A stretch of DNA of 34,662 nt from JAUVKA01 sp964465145. GTDB lineage: Bacteria; Bacteroidota; Bacteroidia; Bacteroidales; UBA12481. Both the position numbers and the translations under genes were made by a program. This document shows, one piece after another, positions 16,653 to 25,948 of the stretch. Numbering within the stretch: position 1 is the stretch's first letter; each line of letters begins with the position of its first letter. Location: NCBI GenBank assembly GCA_964465145.1, contig CAYXJR010000051.1:1-34662 (forward strand), given 5' to 3'. A model generated the notes under the pieces. The model was not told where the DNA came from. It searched no databases and worked only from the letters and a program-made list of their open reading frames with translations.

Positions 16653-18704
16653 TCAATTATAAATGGATTTCATTTTCCAGCTGGTAACACTGGCCACAAT
16701 ATCATTTCCGTGAGAAAATAAGTTAATCCCAACATTCTCTTTTTCATGTTCCTGCATATAGTTCACTGCCTGCCTGTCATTTAAGAACACCTCAACCATG
16801 CCATGATCCAGGAAGATCCGGAGATTAAGCGTTTCACCGGCCGCAAGTTCAAATGGCACCTTTTTATCTCCAATAGTCATTATTTTTTGATCCTGAATAA
16901 TCGAGATTGGCAATCCCTGACCCTTTTCGTCACAAAAAACGCTCACTCCATATTCAGATGCCTTTGTTGGTTTAATTGAAATATTTAACTCCAGAATATC
17001 GCCTCTGGTTTGAAGCATTTGATTCTCACCGGCCACTAACACGATTTTCTTTTCTTTAACTTGATCGTATCGAAGTTTTTCCAGTTCACGAAGAGGTTTA
17101 ATACGGAGTACCCCATCTTTGGGCAAACTAAGCTCCCTTGGTAAAGATTGTATCCCGCTCTGGGCACCGTCCAGCAAGCACCAGGCCCACATAACCCGTC
17201 GTCCATCCTTAGTTAGTAAAGATTCAGGAGCGAAAAAATCCCATCCATTCCAATTCATCATGGCATGAAATTCCGGCAGATATTTTTCATCCTTAAAATC
17301 ACCCAGATAATACCTGCAACCCAAGCCATGACTGATACATAGGAGCATCCATTTATCGCCGATTTTGAACATATTGGCACAAGATACATCCTCATCTTTG
17401 CTAACACCGAGATCAGGCATATCTTCATGTAATAACAGATCCAGCGATGACCAATTTTTCAAGTCGTTTGACTTTATAAGATGTGGAGGGGCCCCTCCGG
17501 AAATAGCATAATAGGTATCACCGTTTAACCAACAATCAGGATCCCATTGACGCATTTTCACATCCTCTCCTGATGCTGTTTTTGGTTCAATGGGCATGGG
17601 CTTCGTCCATATATCCAGATTATCATCCTCAGCGAAAGAGATAAAATTCTTTTCAGATCCCTGCCCGTGGTAAATTATGGCAGGTTTACCTTCCTTAGTG
17701 AAGAATCCGGTTCCACTGAACATACCATGACCGGTATTGGGCGGAACTAACACGGTTTCATGCCATTTCCAGGTCACCATATCTTTACTCGAAACATGGG
17801 CAAAAGCAAAACCATGTTGATTAATGTAGATATAATGCAGATGGTACAGTCCTTTGTAATAAAAAGCACAATTGGGATCGCCAGGCTCAGCGATTCCAGG
17901 ACCCGGATGAGCCAGATGATAGCTCAGCCAATTTTCGGGTATTATTTCCGGCATTTCGGGTTTTTCGCCTAGCCAGGGAGGCAATGGAGAAACAGGAGTC
18001 ACTCCCTGAATAGCCTTTTCAGCAGCCTTTTCAGTTCGGGTCGCCACCACCACAGATTTTTCTCCTAGTATTAATTTGCCCCCGCTCAATTGCGCACCAT
18101 CCTTCAAGCGGTGGTGTTCAAATCGACCTGTTAAATCCTTTATTTCATCCCCCTCAAAATTCCACCAGGCATAAGGCGCTATTGTTGAGGCCTCATTCGG
18201 CCTAAGGGAATTGAGATCTTTCGGGGTAAGTGCTCTGTCATAAATCCGGGCATCTTCAATGGCCCCGGAAAAATATCCCCCAGATGCCCCGATATGGCGT
18301 AATCCAAAAACCACCAGATTAAATTCTGTATTCAGTAAATCAATATTGTTGGCCTCGTAAGAAGAATACAGGAGCCCATTTCGGTAAATAGAAATCTGAT
18401 CCCCTAAGTATACGATAGCCAATTGAATGAGTGAAGGGTTTACAGATGTTTCAGAGTCCCAGCTATCCTGTTCTTTCATAGTACGACTGAAACCATTGCT
18501 ACCGGCCATCCATTTTCCGGGACTAATTTCGCCAAAAACGATGGCATCAAACTTATCTCCCTGCTGGATTGTCAGCCCGCTACCCCCTTGTTGAGTCAGA
18601 TTATCAAGACTTAACCACGACACTAAGGTTTTGTCGGTATTATCCTGGGCAAAACACATAAAGCCGCAGAGTAAAAATGTTGCAAACACATAAAATCGTT
18701 TCAT
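16653..18704 (-). CDS. LamG plus GH32-like beta-propeller glycosidase
   Basis: 683 residues from the ATG at 18704 (a TTG two codons upstream is less likely), with signal peptide MKRFYVFATFLLCGFMCFAQ. Residues about 25-170 form a LamG domain (YRNGLLYSSYEANN, GAIEDARIYDRALTPKDL). The five-bladed propeller starts near 260. The family-GH32 carboxylates are recognisable: nucleophile Asp in GDPNCAFYYKGLYHLHY (about 274, in place of NDPNG), stabiliser Asp in WDPDCW (about 385, in place of RDP), and acid Glu in DEDVSCANMF (about 438, in place of EC). A GH32-type beta-sandwich with FLDHGMVEVFLNDR follows. It probably releases a fructosyl or related furanosyl unit, but the motif changes leave specificity open. 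It lies 22 bp from the sugar porter gene in the same operon. Confidence 0.85.
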   Translation of the reverse strand: MKRFYVFATFLLCGFMCFAQDNTDKTLVSWLSLDNLTQQGGSGLTIQQGDKFDAIVFGEISPGKWMAGSNGFSRTMKEQDSWDSETSVNPSLIQLAIVYLGDQISIYRNGLLYSSYEANNIDLLNTEFNLVVFGLRHIGASGGYFSGAIEDARIYDRALTPKDLNSLRPNEASTIAPYAWWNFEGDEIKDLTGRFEHHRLKDGAQLSGGKLILGEKSVVVATRTEKAAEKAIQGVTPVSPLPPWLGEKPEMPEIIPENWLSYHLAHPGPGIAEPGDPNCAFYYKGLYHLHYIYINQHGFAFAHVSSKDMVTWKWHETVLVPPNTGHGMFSGTGFFTKEGKPAIIYHGQGSEKNFISFAEDDNLDIWTKPMPIEPKTASGEDVKMRQWDPDCWLNGDTYYAISGGAPPHLIKSNDLKNWSSLDLLLHEDMPDLGVSKDEDVSCANMFKIGDKWMLLCISHGLGCRYYLGDFKDEKYLPEFHAMMNWNGWDFFAPESLLTKDGRRVMWAWCLLDGAQSGIQSLPRELSLPKDGVLRIKPLRELEKLRYDQVKEKKIVLVAGENQMLQTRGDILELNISIKPTKASEYGVSVFCDEKGQGLPISIIQDQKIMTIGDKKVPFELAAGETLNLRIFLDHGMVEVFLNDRQAVNYMQEHEKENVGINLFSHGNDIVASVTSWKMKSIYN

Positions 18705-18726
18705 AATCAATTACTTATATATTTTA

Positions 18727-20061
18727 TTACTCAGGAGTAGATAGCTCATAACCCAACTCCTCCAAGGTTTTCCCCTTGGTTTCGGGGAAATATTTCCAAA
18801 CAACTATAGCCTGTACTATCATCATCAAGGTAAAGAAAGCAAATGAATTTCCACCTCCGGTTTGGGCTGATTCAGCTACGATTGGAAAAAGGAAAGTAAT
18901 TAGAGCCGCAAAAAACCAATGGGTAAAACTACCCAAAGATTGTCCCTGGCCACGAACTTTATTGGGAAATACCTCAGCAATTAAAACCCATATAACTGCT
19001 CCGGTAGAAAAAGCAAAAAACATGATATAAACCATTAGATAGACAAGCAATTCGTATCCTGCAAAATCCTGCATATAAAAACTTCTCGACACCAGTCCCA
19101 GGCAAACCGACATCCCAATTGATCCAATAATAAGTAGTTTTTTTCTACCTACTTTGTCGATTATGATCAGCCCGAAAACTGTAAAAATTGCATTTGTCAG
19201 GCCTATTAATACCGGTTGAAACATAGAATCTGCAGCAGAAAGCCCGGTCAGCTCAAACATGCGGGGCGCATAATATAAAATGGCATTTATCCCTGAAAAT
19301 TGATTAAACATGGCCACCAAAAAGGCAATGGTAATAGGTTTTGAGTATCTACCTGAGAAAAGGTTTAAGCGTTTTTCACCTTTTGATTGCAGGCTCATTT
19401 TAATCTCCTGAATTCCCGTTTCCACATCGCCGGATTCAATCTTTTGAAGCACCAACTTTGCAGCCTCCATTTTACCAATCTTAACCAGGTATCTTGGGCT
19501 CTGGGGAACAATAAACAATAGAAAAAAATATGCAACAGCTGGCAGGGCTTCAACCCCGAGCATCCATCTCCAAGGAGATCCACCCATTTCTTTTAGCAAA
19601 AAGTTAGAAATATAGGCCATCAAAATTCCAAAAATGACATTGAACTGGAAAAGAGCTGTCATTCTTCCACGTACGGAGGCCGGAGATATTTCGGAGATAT
19701 ACATTGGAGCTACAACAGAAGAAGCTCCAACAGCTATGCCTCCCAAGAACCTATAGAAAATAAAGGCGGTCAAACTATGGGCTAAAGCGCTCCCAATGGC
19801 CGAAAGAGCAAACAGGAAAGCCACTATAAACAAGATGGGTTTCCTTCCATATTTATCAGCAGGTTTTCCGGCTATCAGCGCTCCAACCACAGTTCCGATT
19901 AATGCCGAAGAAATTGTAAAACCATGAAGAAATGGTGATAGATCAAACAGTTGTTGAATAGATTTCTCAACTCCTGAGATTACCGCTGTGTCAAAACCAA
20001 ATAAAAAACCACCCAAGGCAACTATGAGTGACCAGCCAAAAACTCGTCTTTTGTTATTCAT
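18727..20061 (-). CDS. MFS sugar:H+ symporter (sugar porter family)
   Basis: 444 residues with about twelve hydrophobic segments. Sugar-porter signatures are present: GGFLFGFDTAVISG in helix 1, DKYGRKP in the loop between helices 2 and 3, RFLGGIAVG in helix 4, PMYISEISPASVRGR, VPQSPRYLVK, the helix 7 QFSGINAILYYAP, DKVGRKKL, and PETKGKTLEEL near the C-terminus. XylE/GLUT-type members import a monosaccharide with a proton across the inner membrane. It overlaps the upstream esterase gene by four bases (ATGA), showing translational coupling, and precedes GH32-like and GH31. It is the only transporter in the window and probably takes up the sugar released by these enzymes. Confidence 0.95.
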   Translation of the reverse strand: MNNKRRVFGWSLIVALGGFLFGFDTAVISGVEKSIQQLFDLSPFLHGFTISSALIGTVVGALIAGKPADKYGRKPILFIVAFLFALSAIGSALAHSLTAFIFYRFLGGIAVGASSVVAPMYISEISPASVRGRMTALFQFNVIFGILMAYISNFLLKEMGGSPWRWMLGVEALPAVAYFFLLFIVPQSPRYLVKIGKMEAAKLVLQKIESGDVETGIQEIKMSLQSKGEKRLNLFSGRYSKPITIAFLVAMFNQFSGINAILYYAPRMFELTGLSAADSMFQPVLIGLTNAIFTVFGLIIIDKVGRKKLLIIGSIGMSVCLGLVSRSFYMQDFAGYELLVYLMVYIMFFAFSTGAVIWVLIAEVFPNKVRGQGQSLGSFTHWFFAALITFLFPIVAESAQTGGGNSFAFFTLMMIVQAIVVWKYFPETKGKTLEELGYELSTPE

Positions 20062-20870
20062 TCTTTTTCAATTTCTCTGATCATAATACGGGCCATCTGC
20101 TTACCCAATTTTAGCTGAGCTCTGGTATCGAAATGAGTGTTATCCTCGAGGGTACTGAGCTTATCAGTATTTATTATGAAGACATTAGGATCCTCTGCGG
20201 CAACAGCCTCCTGTGCCATTTGAACAATCGGAGTTTGATCGAACACCCATGGAGTTTCTTTAAGTAAACTGGATGAGATTCTACCCATCACAATTGGAAG
20301 TTCAGGTTTTTTCATTTCCGAGCGGACTGCAGCGAAAAATTTCTTTAGATTTTCCTCATATGCATTTGCCATCTCCACGGTTTCAGAATCTGATTCCCCC
20401 TGCATCCATAGCATCCCGCAAATTTCATATTTCTGATCACTCCCATTCAGTTCATGAAGGGCATTATCAATATTTCCAATAAACCGCTTGTACATTGCGC
20501 TATCTGGGAGCCAATGATTAAATAACTTGGTACCGCCTCCAGAAGTTTTAATTATTCTGATTTTATGATCCGGAAAAGCAGCTGAAATACGATGCGAAAA
20601 ATCCATTTCCGGCCCAAATTGATAATCCCTTCTTTTGGAGAAGGTCGTTTCCCCCAGCGCAACCCATTGATTATCTTTATTATCCCAGACTTGAATATTC
20701 TCTGGCGGAGTTTCATATTTACCCGGTAATTCTTCCCCAATACCGCATCCATCCATATTCGACTGACCGGCAAGGAGGAACACTTTTACCGGCAAGAGAA
20801 CCTTTTCTTGAGAATAGATACCATTAGTTGATATCAGAATGAATAGTAATGCTAAAATCAAGTTTTTCAT
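20058..20870 (-). CDS. SGNH sialate O-acetylesterase-like / CE6-like carbohydrate esterase
   Basis: 270 residues with a Sec signal peptide (cleavage near IYSQ, residue 21). SGNH blocks: FLLAGQSNMDG with catalytic Ser37, GGGTKLFNHW with the oxyanion-hole Gly, WMQGESD near 156, and the Asp/His pair of EDNTHFDTRAQ near 245. The length fits stand-alone acetyl-esterase-type enzymes, which deacetylate xylan, pectin or sialic acid; the substrate is unknown. It is the first gene of the esterase, porter, GH32-like, GH31 operon. It diverges from GH127 across 162 bp that should hold both promoters. A second SGNH domain is embedded in the 4531-9972 protein. Confidence 0.92.
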   Translation of the reverse strand: MKNLILALLFILISTNGIYSQEKVLLPVKVFLLAGQSNMDGCGIGEELPGKYETPPENIQVWDNKDNQWVALGETTFSKRRDYQFGPEMDFSHRISAAFPDHKIRIIKTSGGGTKLFNHWLPDSAMYKRFIGNIDNALHELNGSDQKYEICGMLWMQGESDSETVEMANAYEENLKKFFAAVRSEMKKPELPIVMGRISSSLLKETPWVFDQTPIVQMAQEAVAAEDPNVFIINTDKLSTLEDNTHFDTRAQLKLGKQMARIMIREIEKE

Positions 20871-21003
20871 ATACCGAATATATTACCTAAGAATTTAATA
20901 CCATCCCACTTCTTAACCGAAAACTGCTGTATCTAATCCATTTGCTCCTTTCATTTATCATAATGCTTATCTTTATAAGGTGATGCGGACAAATGACAAA
21001 AAA

Positions 21004-21080
21004 TATTGTAGGGACACAAATATGTTTACCAAATGAAAACCGAAAATCTTGTGAGGACGCAAATATGCGTCCCTACAATA
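21004..21080. repeat. Palindromic repeat element spanning the GH127 start
   Basis: Outer arms TATTGTAGGGAC (21004-21015) and its exact complement (21069-21080) enclose 53 bp. The right half contains an inner hairpin GGACGCA/TGCGTCC, and the left half holds a decayed copy with ACAAATATG. It looks like two palindromic units related to the TGTAGAGAC palindrome at 12702-12730. The GH127 ATG (21033) lies inside the element. Confidence 0.8.
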
Positions 21081-22985
21081 TCAATTATAATTGCTTTATG
21101 CATTACAGCATGCACCCAAAGCCCTGCTCCTGTTGGAGATTACCCCATACGTCCAGTATCTTTTACACGGGTTAAACTAACAGATAATTTCTGGGCCCCG
21201 CGAATTAAGCTCAATCACGATGTCACTATCCCGATCGCTTTTCACCAGTCGGAAATCACTGGCAGAATAAAGAATTTCGAAGTTGCAGGTGGACTGACCG
21301 AAGGAACTTTCTGCTCCCTTTATGCCTTTGATGATTCAGATGTCTATAAAATCATTGAAGGAGCCAGCTATTCACTTCAAACTATTCCGGATCCAAAATT
21401 AGAAGCCTATCTGGATTCACTAATTTATAAGATTGGTGCTGCCCAGGAAGATGACGGTTATCTGTACACCAACCGTACAATAATGGGCGACAGTGCCATG
21501 GATATGGCGGGGCCGGAAAGATGGTCGTATGTTGAGAGGGCCAGTCATGAGCTATACAATGTTGGGCATATGTATGAGGCTGCAGTGGCGTTCTACGAGG
21601 CAACGGGAAAAAGAAGCCTGCTTGATATCGCTATTAAAAATGCCGACCTGATTGATAAGGTGTTTGGATGGGATAAGCTCGAAAGGACGCCGGGTCACCA
21701 GGAGATAGAATTAGGCCTGGTTAAATTGTATCGTGCAACAGGCGATGAAAAATACCTGGAATTGTCGAAATTCTTTCTCGAGGCACGCGGCCCGGGTGGA
21801 CAAAAACAAAAACAGCAACATCTTAAGGTGATGGAACAGACTGAGGCGATTGGACATGCGGTGCGTGCAGGTTATATGTACTCTGCAATGGCTGATGTGG
21901 CCGCTATTACCGGTGACTCAAGTTATGTAAGCGTTATTAATAAGATTTGGGAAGATATTGTTTTCAAGAAGACTTACGTCACAGGAGGTATTGGAACTGA
22001 AAGAGGAAATGAAGGATTTGATTTACCATATGTACTGCCGAACGACAAGGCCTATTGCGAAACCTGTGCCTCAGTAGCCAATGTTTTTATGAATCACCGC
22101 CTTTTTTCGTTGAAAGGAGAATCCAAATACTTCGACATTCTCGAAAAGACCCTCTACAACGCTTTATCATCAGGAGTTTCGCTTTCCGGTGACCACTTTT
22201 TTTATCCAAACCCTCTGGAGTCTGACGGAAGTAATGAAAGAAGTGAATGGTTTGGATGCGCATGCTGCCCATCTAATGTATCCAGATTTATACCTGCAGT
22301 TCCCGGCTATGTTTACTCACAAACCGATGAAGAAATTTACGTTAACCTCTTTGTCGATAGCAGGGCTGAAATAGAACTTAAAGGTCAGAATATTGAGATT
22401 ATTCAAAAGACCAACTACCCTTGGGATGGAGATGTTTCCATCACTCTAAAACCGAAGAGAACAAAGAATTTCACCCTTAAAATCCGTCAGCCCGGGTGGA
22501 CGATGAATGAGGCTATTCCTGGAGACCTGTATCATTTTGATAATCAAAGCAAAGCAACTGTAAAGCTTAAGGTGAATGGTGAAGTTGCAGATACAAAAAC
22601 CGAAGATGGATACATTCTGATCAAGCGAAAATGGAAACCTGGCGATATAATCAGCTATACAATGCCAATGGAAATAAGAAAAGTCATGGCCGACCCTAAA
22701 ATCGAAGCAGATCAAGGCAGGCTTGCTTTTCAACGCGGACCGGTAGTTTTTTGTGCTGAGTGGCCCGAAAGCCCGGATGGAAAGGTATTAAACCTGAGTA
22801 TCGATAAAAATGCAATTGCATCATCAGAATACGATCCGGATCTTTTGAACGGAACCCAGGTTATAAAAACTCAGCTAATTGCCGACAATAAAACACTGGA
22901 TATTACCCTCATACCCTATCACTTATGGAATAATCGCGGACCTGGTGAGATGACGGTGTGGATACCGGTGACGAGTGAAAAATAA
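21033..22985 (+). CDS. GH127 beta-L-arabinofuranosidase (DUF1680)
   Basis: 650 residues. ISIIIALCITAC is a lipoprotein-type signal, preceded by an n-region encoded within a palindromic repeat. No in-frame ATG lies between 21033 and the lipobox, so this start is the only good one. The (alpha/alpha)6 domain begins at VKLTDNFWAPRI. The zinc and nucleophile site of GH127 is complete: Glu343 and Cys345 in CETCAS, Cys411 and Cys412 in FGCACCPSN. In characterised enzymes the last cysteine pair includes the nucleophile. TYVTGGIGTERGNEGF carries the usual acid/base region. The C-terminal beta domains run to residue 650. The enzyme should release beta-L-arabinofuranose outside the cytoplasm. GH106 follows 110 bp downstream on the same strand. 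Confidence 0.95.
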   Translation: MKTENLVRTQICVPTISIIIALCITACTQSPAPVGDYPIRPVSFTRVKLTDNFWAPRIKLNHDVTIPIAFHQSEITGRIKNFEVAGGLTEGTFCSLYAFDDSDVYKIIEGASYSLQTIPDPKLEAYLDSLIYKIGAAQEDDGYLYTNRTIMGDSAMDMAGPERWSYVERASHELYNVGHMYEAAVAFYEATGKRSLLDIAIKNADLIDKVFGWDKLERTPGHQEIELGLVKLYRATGDEKYLELSKFFLEARGPGGQKQKQQHLKVMEQTEAIGHAVRAGYMYSAMADVAAITGDSSYVSVINKIWEDIVFKKTYVTGGIGTERGNEGFDLPYVLPNDKAYCETCASVANVFMNHRLFSLKGESKYFDILEKTLYNALSSGVSLSGDHFFYPNPLESDGSNERSEWFGCACCPSNVSRFIPAVPGYVYSQTDEEIYVNLFVDSRAEIELKGQNIEIIQKTNYPWDGDVSITLKPKRTKNFTLKIRQPGWTMNEAIPGDLYHFDNQSKATVKLKVNGEVADTKTEDGYILIKRKWKPGDIISYTMPMEIRKVMADPKIEADQGRLAFQRGPVVFCAEWPESPDGKVLNLSIDKNAIASSEYDPDLLNGTQVIKTQLIADNKTLDITLIPYHLWNNRGPGEMTVWIPVTSEK

Positions 22986-23062
22986 TAACAAAAGGCTTAT
23001 GGCTTCAGACTTAAGTATAAGTATGAGGAATAAGACTATAAGTAAATAAGCAAAACATCACG

Positions 23063-23095
23063 TAACCTGCAACCTGTAACCTGCAACCTGTAACC
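23063..23095 (+). repeat. Heptad repeat tract directly abutting the GH106 start codon
   Basis: TAACCTG and CAACCTG alternate four times in exact 7-bp phase, then TAACC, then ATG at 23096. There is no room for a Shine-Dalgarno sequence. Upstream, 22993-23050 shows a looser, roughly 7-bp rhythm of GGCTTAT/GACTTAA/ATAAG-like words. Confidence 0.85.
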
Positions 23096-25948
23096 ATGAA
23101 ACGACATTCAATCATTGCAACCGTCATCCTGATAATCTCATTATTGGGATGCAACACCGAAAAATCGACCTTATCCGTCGACGAATTAAAAAACCCATCT
23201 ACGGAATACAGGCCATTGGCCCTATGGTCCTGGATGAATGGATATATAGATACTGCTAAACTTGTATACGAACTGGAGGAGATGAAAGCCAAAGGGATGC
23301 GGGGAGCAATTCTATGGGATCTGGCAGCTCTTGCTGATCCAGAAAAAATGATCCCTGCGGGGCCTGCATTCCTGGGACCAGAATCATTGAAATATATTTC
23401 CCTGGCCATGAAAAAGGGAAATGAACTGGGTTTGGATATTGGGATGGCAGTATCAAGCAGCTGGAATGCCGGCGGGGAATGGATCGGCCCTGAAGATGCA
23501 ATCAAGCAGGTGCTAATGACAAGCCAGCTTATTAAAGGCCCGGGAAAAATGAAGCTGATAATTTATCCACCTGAAGATGGAAGACGTCCAATAGACCACT
23601 ATTCCCTTATTTCATCGGTTGCTATGCCTTATACAGGATCCAAAAATATTGACAAGGCAATAGAGAAAGCTATAAATCTTGATAAGTTCACATCCAACAA
23701 TGAAACTATCGTATGGGATGTTCCCGATGGCGAATGGGAAGTCTTTTCTTTTTTTTCATGCAATACTATGCAACCCCTGGTTATCCCAAGCCCCAACTCA
23801 AATGGGCTGATGATTGACCACTTGAGCCATGCAGCCACAAAGAAGCATTTTGATACCCTTTTCTCACGTTTGCCTGACTTCCTCCTCGAAGAAAAGCTCA
23901 TAAAATTCATGGAAATAGACAGCTATGAGGTAGAACCGATGAAGGACTGGTCGCCGGAGCTGGTATCTGAATTTAAATCAAGGTATAATTATGACCCGAT
24001 TCCATATATTCCGCTTCTTCTTGGCTACAATATGAGTGATACCATACTGGCCGACCGGTTCAGGGGTGATTATGCCCGGTTGGTCAGTGACATGATGATC
24101 GAGAACCACTTTGGCCAATCCGTGGAGATTGCAAACCAATACGGTATTCAAATGGTTACTGAAGCAGGTCATGGCGGTTACCCAAGGGTGGATGCACTAA
24201 AAGCCCTTGGGCACTCTCATATACCTACAGGCGAGTTCTGGAACCGGCAGCGATTCTGGATAACAAAGGAAGCGGCAAGCGCTGCCCATATTTACAATCT
24301 GAACCTGGTTGCATCAGAATCCCTGACCGGATGGAACCATTGGCAGCATGGTCCTTCCGACTACAAACAGCTTATTGACATTGCTTTTTGCGAAGGTCTT
24401 AACCAGATAATGTTCCATACCTTCGCACATAATCCTGAGATCGCAGGAAAGCCAGGATTTGTTTACCATGCAGGGGAGCATCTCAATGTCAATACTACCT
24501 GGTGGGAAATGGCCAGACCGTTTATGGATTATATAGGGAAATGTTCATACATGCTGAGGCAAGGCCTTTTTGTAGCCGATGCATGCCTTTATTATGGCGA
24601 CCAGGCTCCGAATCTCGTCCCTTCCAAACGTATCGACCCAAATATCAAGCCTATTTTCGACGACACCCAATGCCTCCACTGCGGCCAGCCCAAACCCGTT
24701 AATCCTGGATCTGCACCTGGATACGATTGGGACTATATGAATGCAGAAATCATCACAACAGCCTTGCATGTTGAAGATGGTAAGCTGGTATTACCCTCCG
24801 GGCAAAGCTACCGTGTTATGCTGTTGCCTGATAAAGAAGCTATTTCATTAGAGGTACTTCGTTCAATAGAAAAACTAGTCTCTGAAGGAGCCATTGTACT
24901 GGGGAGAAAACCTATCCGGACAACATCTCTGAAGAATTACCCGGCCTGTGATCAGGAAGTGAATGCAATTGCGGATAAGCTTTGGGGAGATTGCAATGGC
25001 AAAGATGTTTTGTCGAACAGTTATGGAAAAGGCACAATTTACTGGGGCAAAACCCTTGAGGAAGTCCTTCAGGAATTAAAAATAAGTAGGGATTTTGAAG
25101 TTAAGGGAATCGACAATTGTGATATGCATATCGACTATATCCACAGGGAAACAGACCTGGAAGATATTTACTTCATCTCGAACAGTAACCAGTCATCCGA
25201 AAAGTTCAGTGCCGTTTTCAGGGTTGAAAAGAACAAAAAGCCGGAAATCTGGGACGCTGAAACAGGACTGATACAGCGGAAAGTTGAATATTCCGTCGTC
25301 GAAAATGGTGTCGAAATGGAATTTACTATGAATCCTGTTTCATCGCGTTTCGTGGTTTTCAGGGGCGGCAAAGAGGGTAAAAATGATGCAGGGCTTAAAT
25401 TCAACCTTCAGTTTTCAGATGAGGAAACGGCCGGCAATCAACAAACAAGGTATATTGATTTATCCTCAGGCTGGACGGTGTCATTTGACACATCAATGGG
25501 AGGACCTGCCAGTTACTGGATGGATAAACTTCAGAGCTGGCCGGAAATTCAGGATGACGGTATCCGGTACTATTCAGGAAAGGCTGTGTACCAAAAGGAT
25601 TTTATCGTTGAGAAAGGAACCCTGAAAAAGGGTAACCGTGCCATACTCATATTTGATAACATCCAGGAGATGGCGAGGGTATACATAAACGCTAAAGAAT
25701 GCGGTATTGTTTGGACTCCTCCTTATGAAATTGACATTACAGATTACCTCAGTGAAGGTGAAAATCAAATTAAAATCGATGTGATAAATACGTGGAATAA
25801 CCGTATTGTTGGTGATGCAAAAAATCCGGACCAGCATCAGTATACCAATACAAACATTAAGAATAAATTCAGGCGAGGGGAGCTTCTTGAATCCGGATTG
25901 ATTGGAAAGGCCGGGATATTTTTCACCTCAACACCACCGGCCCGGTAA
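23096..25948 (+). CDS. GH106-family alpha-L-rhamnosidase, lipoprotein
   Basis: 950 residues. The signal MKRHSIIATVILIISLLGC has a good lipobox (SLLGC). The catalytic TIM-barrel part starts with PSTEYRPLALWSWMNGYID and includes MKAKGMRGAILWD, FMEIDSYEVEPMKDWSPEL (near residue 285), MVTEAGHGG, and VASESLTGWNHWQHGPSDYKQLID (near 405), the last two with the glutamates expected for this inverting family. C-terminal beta domains include a galactose-binding-like segment (ARVYINAKECGIVWTPPYEIDIT). Family members cut terminal alpha-L-rhamnose from pectic glycans. It probably shares a transcript with GH127. The last 26 bp overlap the antisense 3' end of the second GH106 gene. Confidence 0.92.
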   Translation: MKRHSIIATVILIISLLGCNTEKSTLSVDELKNPSTEYRPLALWSWMNGYIDTAKLVYELEEMKAKGMRGAILWDLAALADPEKMIPAGPAFLGPESLKYISLAMKKGNELGLDIGMAVSSSWNAGGEWIGPEDAIKQVLMTSQLIKGPGKMKLIIYPPEDGRRPIDHYSLISSVAMPYTGSKNIDKAIEKAINLDKFTSNNETIVWDVPDGEWEVFSFFSCNTMQPLVIPSPNSNGLMIDHLSHAATKKHFDTLFSRLPDFLLEEKLIKFMEIDSYEVEPMKDWSPELVSEFKSRYNYDPIPYIPLLLGYNMSDTILADRFRGDYARLVSDMMIENHFGQSVEIANQYGIQMVTEAGHGGYPRVDALKALGHSHIPTGEFWNRQRFWITKEAASAAHIYNLNLVASESLTGWNHWQHGPSDYKQLIDIAFCEGLNQIMFHTFAHNPEIAGKPGFVYHAGEHLNVNTTWWEMARPFMDYIGKCSYMLRQGLFVADACLYYGDQAPNLVPSKRIDPNIKPIFDDTQCLHCGQPKPVNPGSAPGYDWDYMNAEIITTALHVEDGKLVLPSGQSYRVMLLPDKEAISLEVLRSIEKLVSEGAIVLGRKPIRTTSLKNYPACDQEVNAIADKLWGDCNGKDVLSNSYGKGTIYWGKTLEEVLQELKISRDFEVKGIDNCDMHIDYIHRETDLEDIYFISNSNQSSEKFSAVFRVEKNKKPEIWDAETGLIQRKVEYSVVENGVEMEFTMNPVSSRFVVFRGGKEGKNDAGLKFNLQFSDEETAGNQQTRYIDLSSGWTVSFDTSMGGPASYWMDKLQSWPEIQDDGIRYYSGKAVYQKDFIVEKGTLKKGNRAILIFDNIQEMARVYINAKECGIVWTPPYEIDITDYLSEGENQIKIDVINTWNNRIVGDAKNPDQHQYTNTNIKNKFRRGELLESGLIGKAGIFFTSTPPAR

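Noticed and set aside
23011..23505. 164-residue minus-strand open frame overlapping the GH106 start
   Set aside because: Its start peptide is the reverse translation of the heptad tract and the rest is antisense to GH106.
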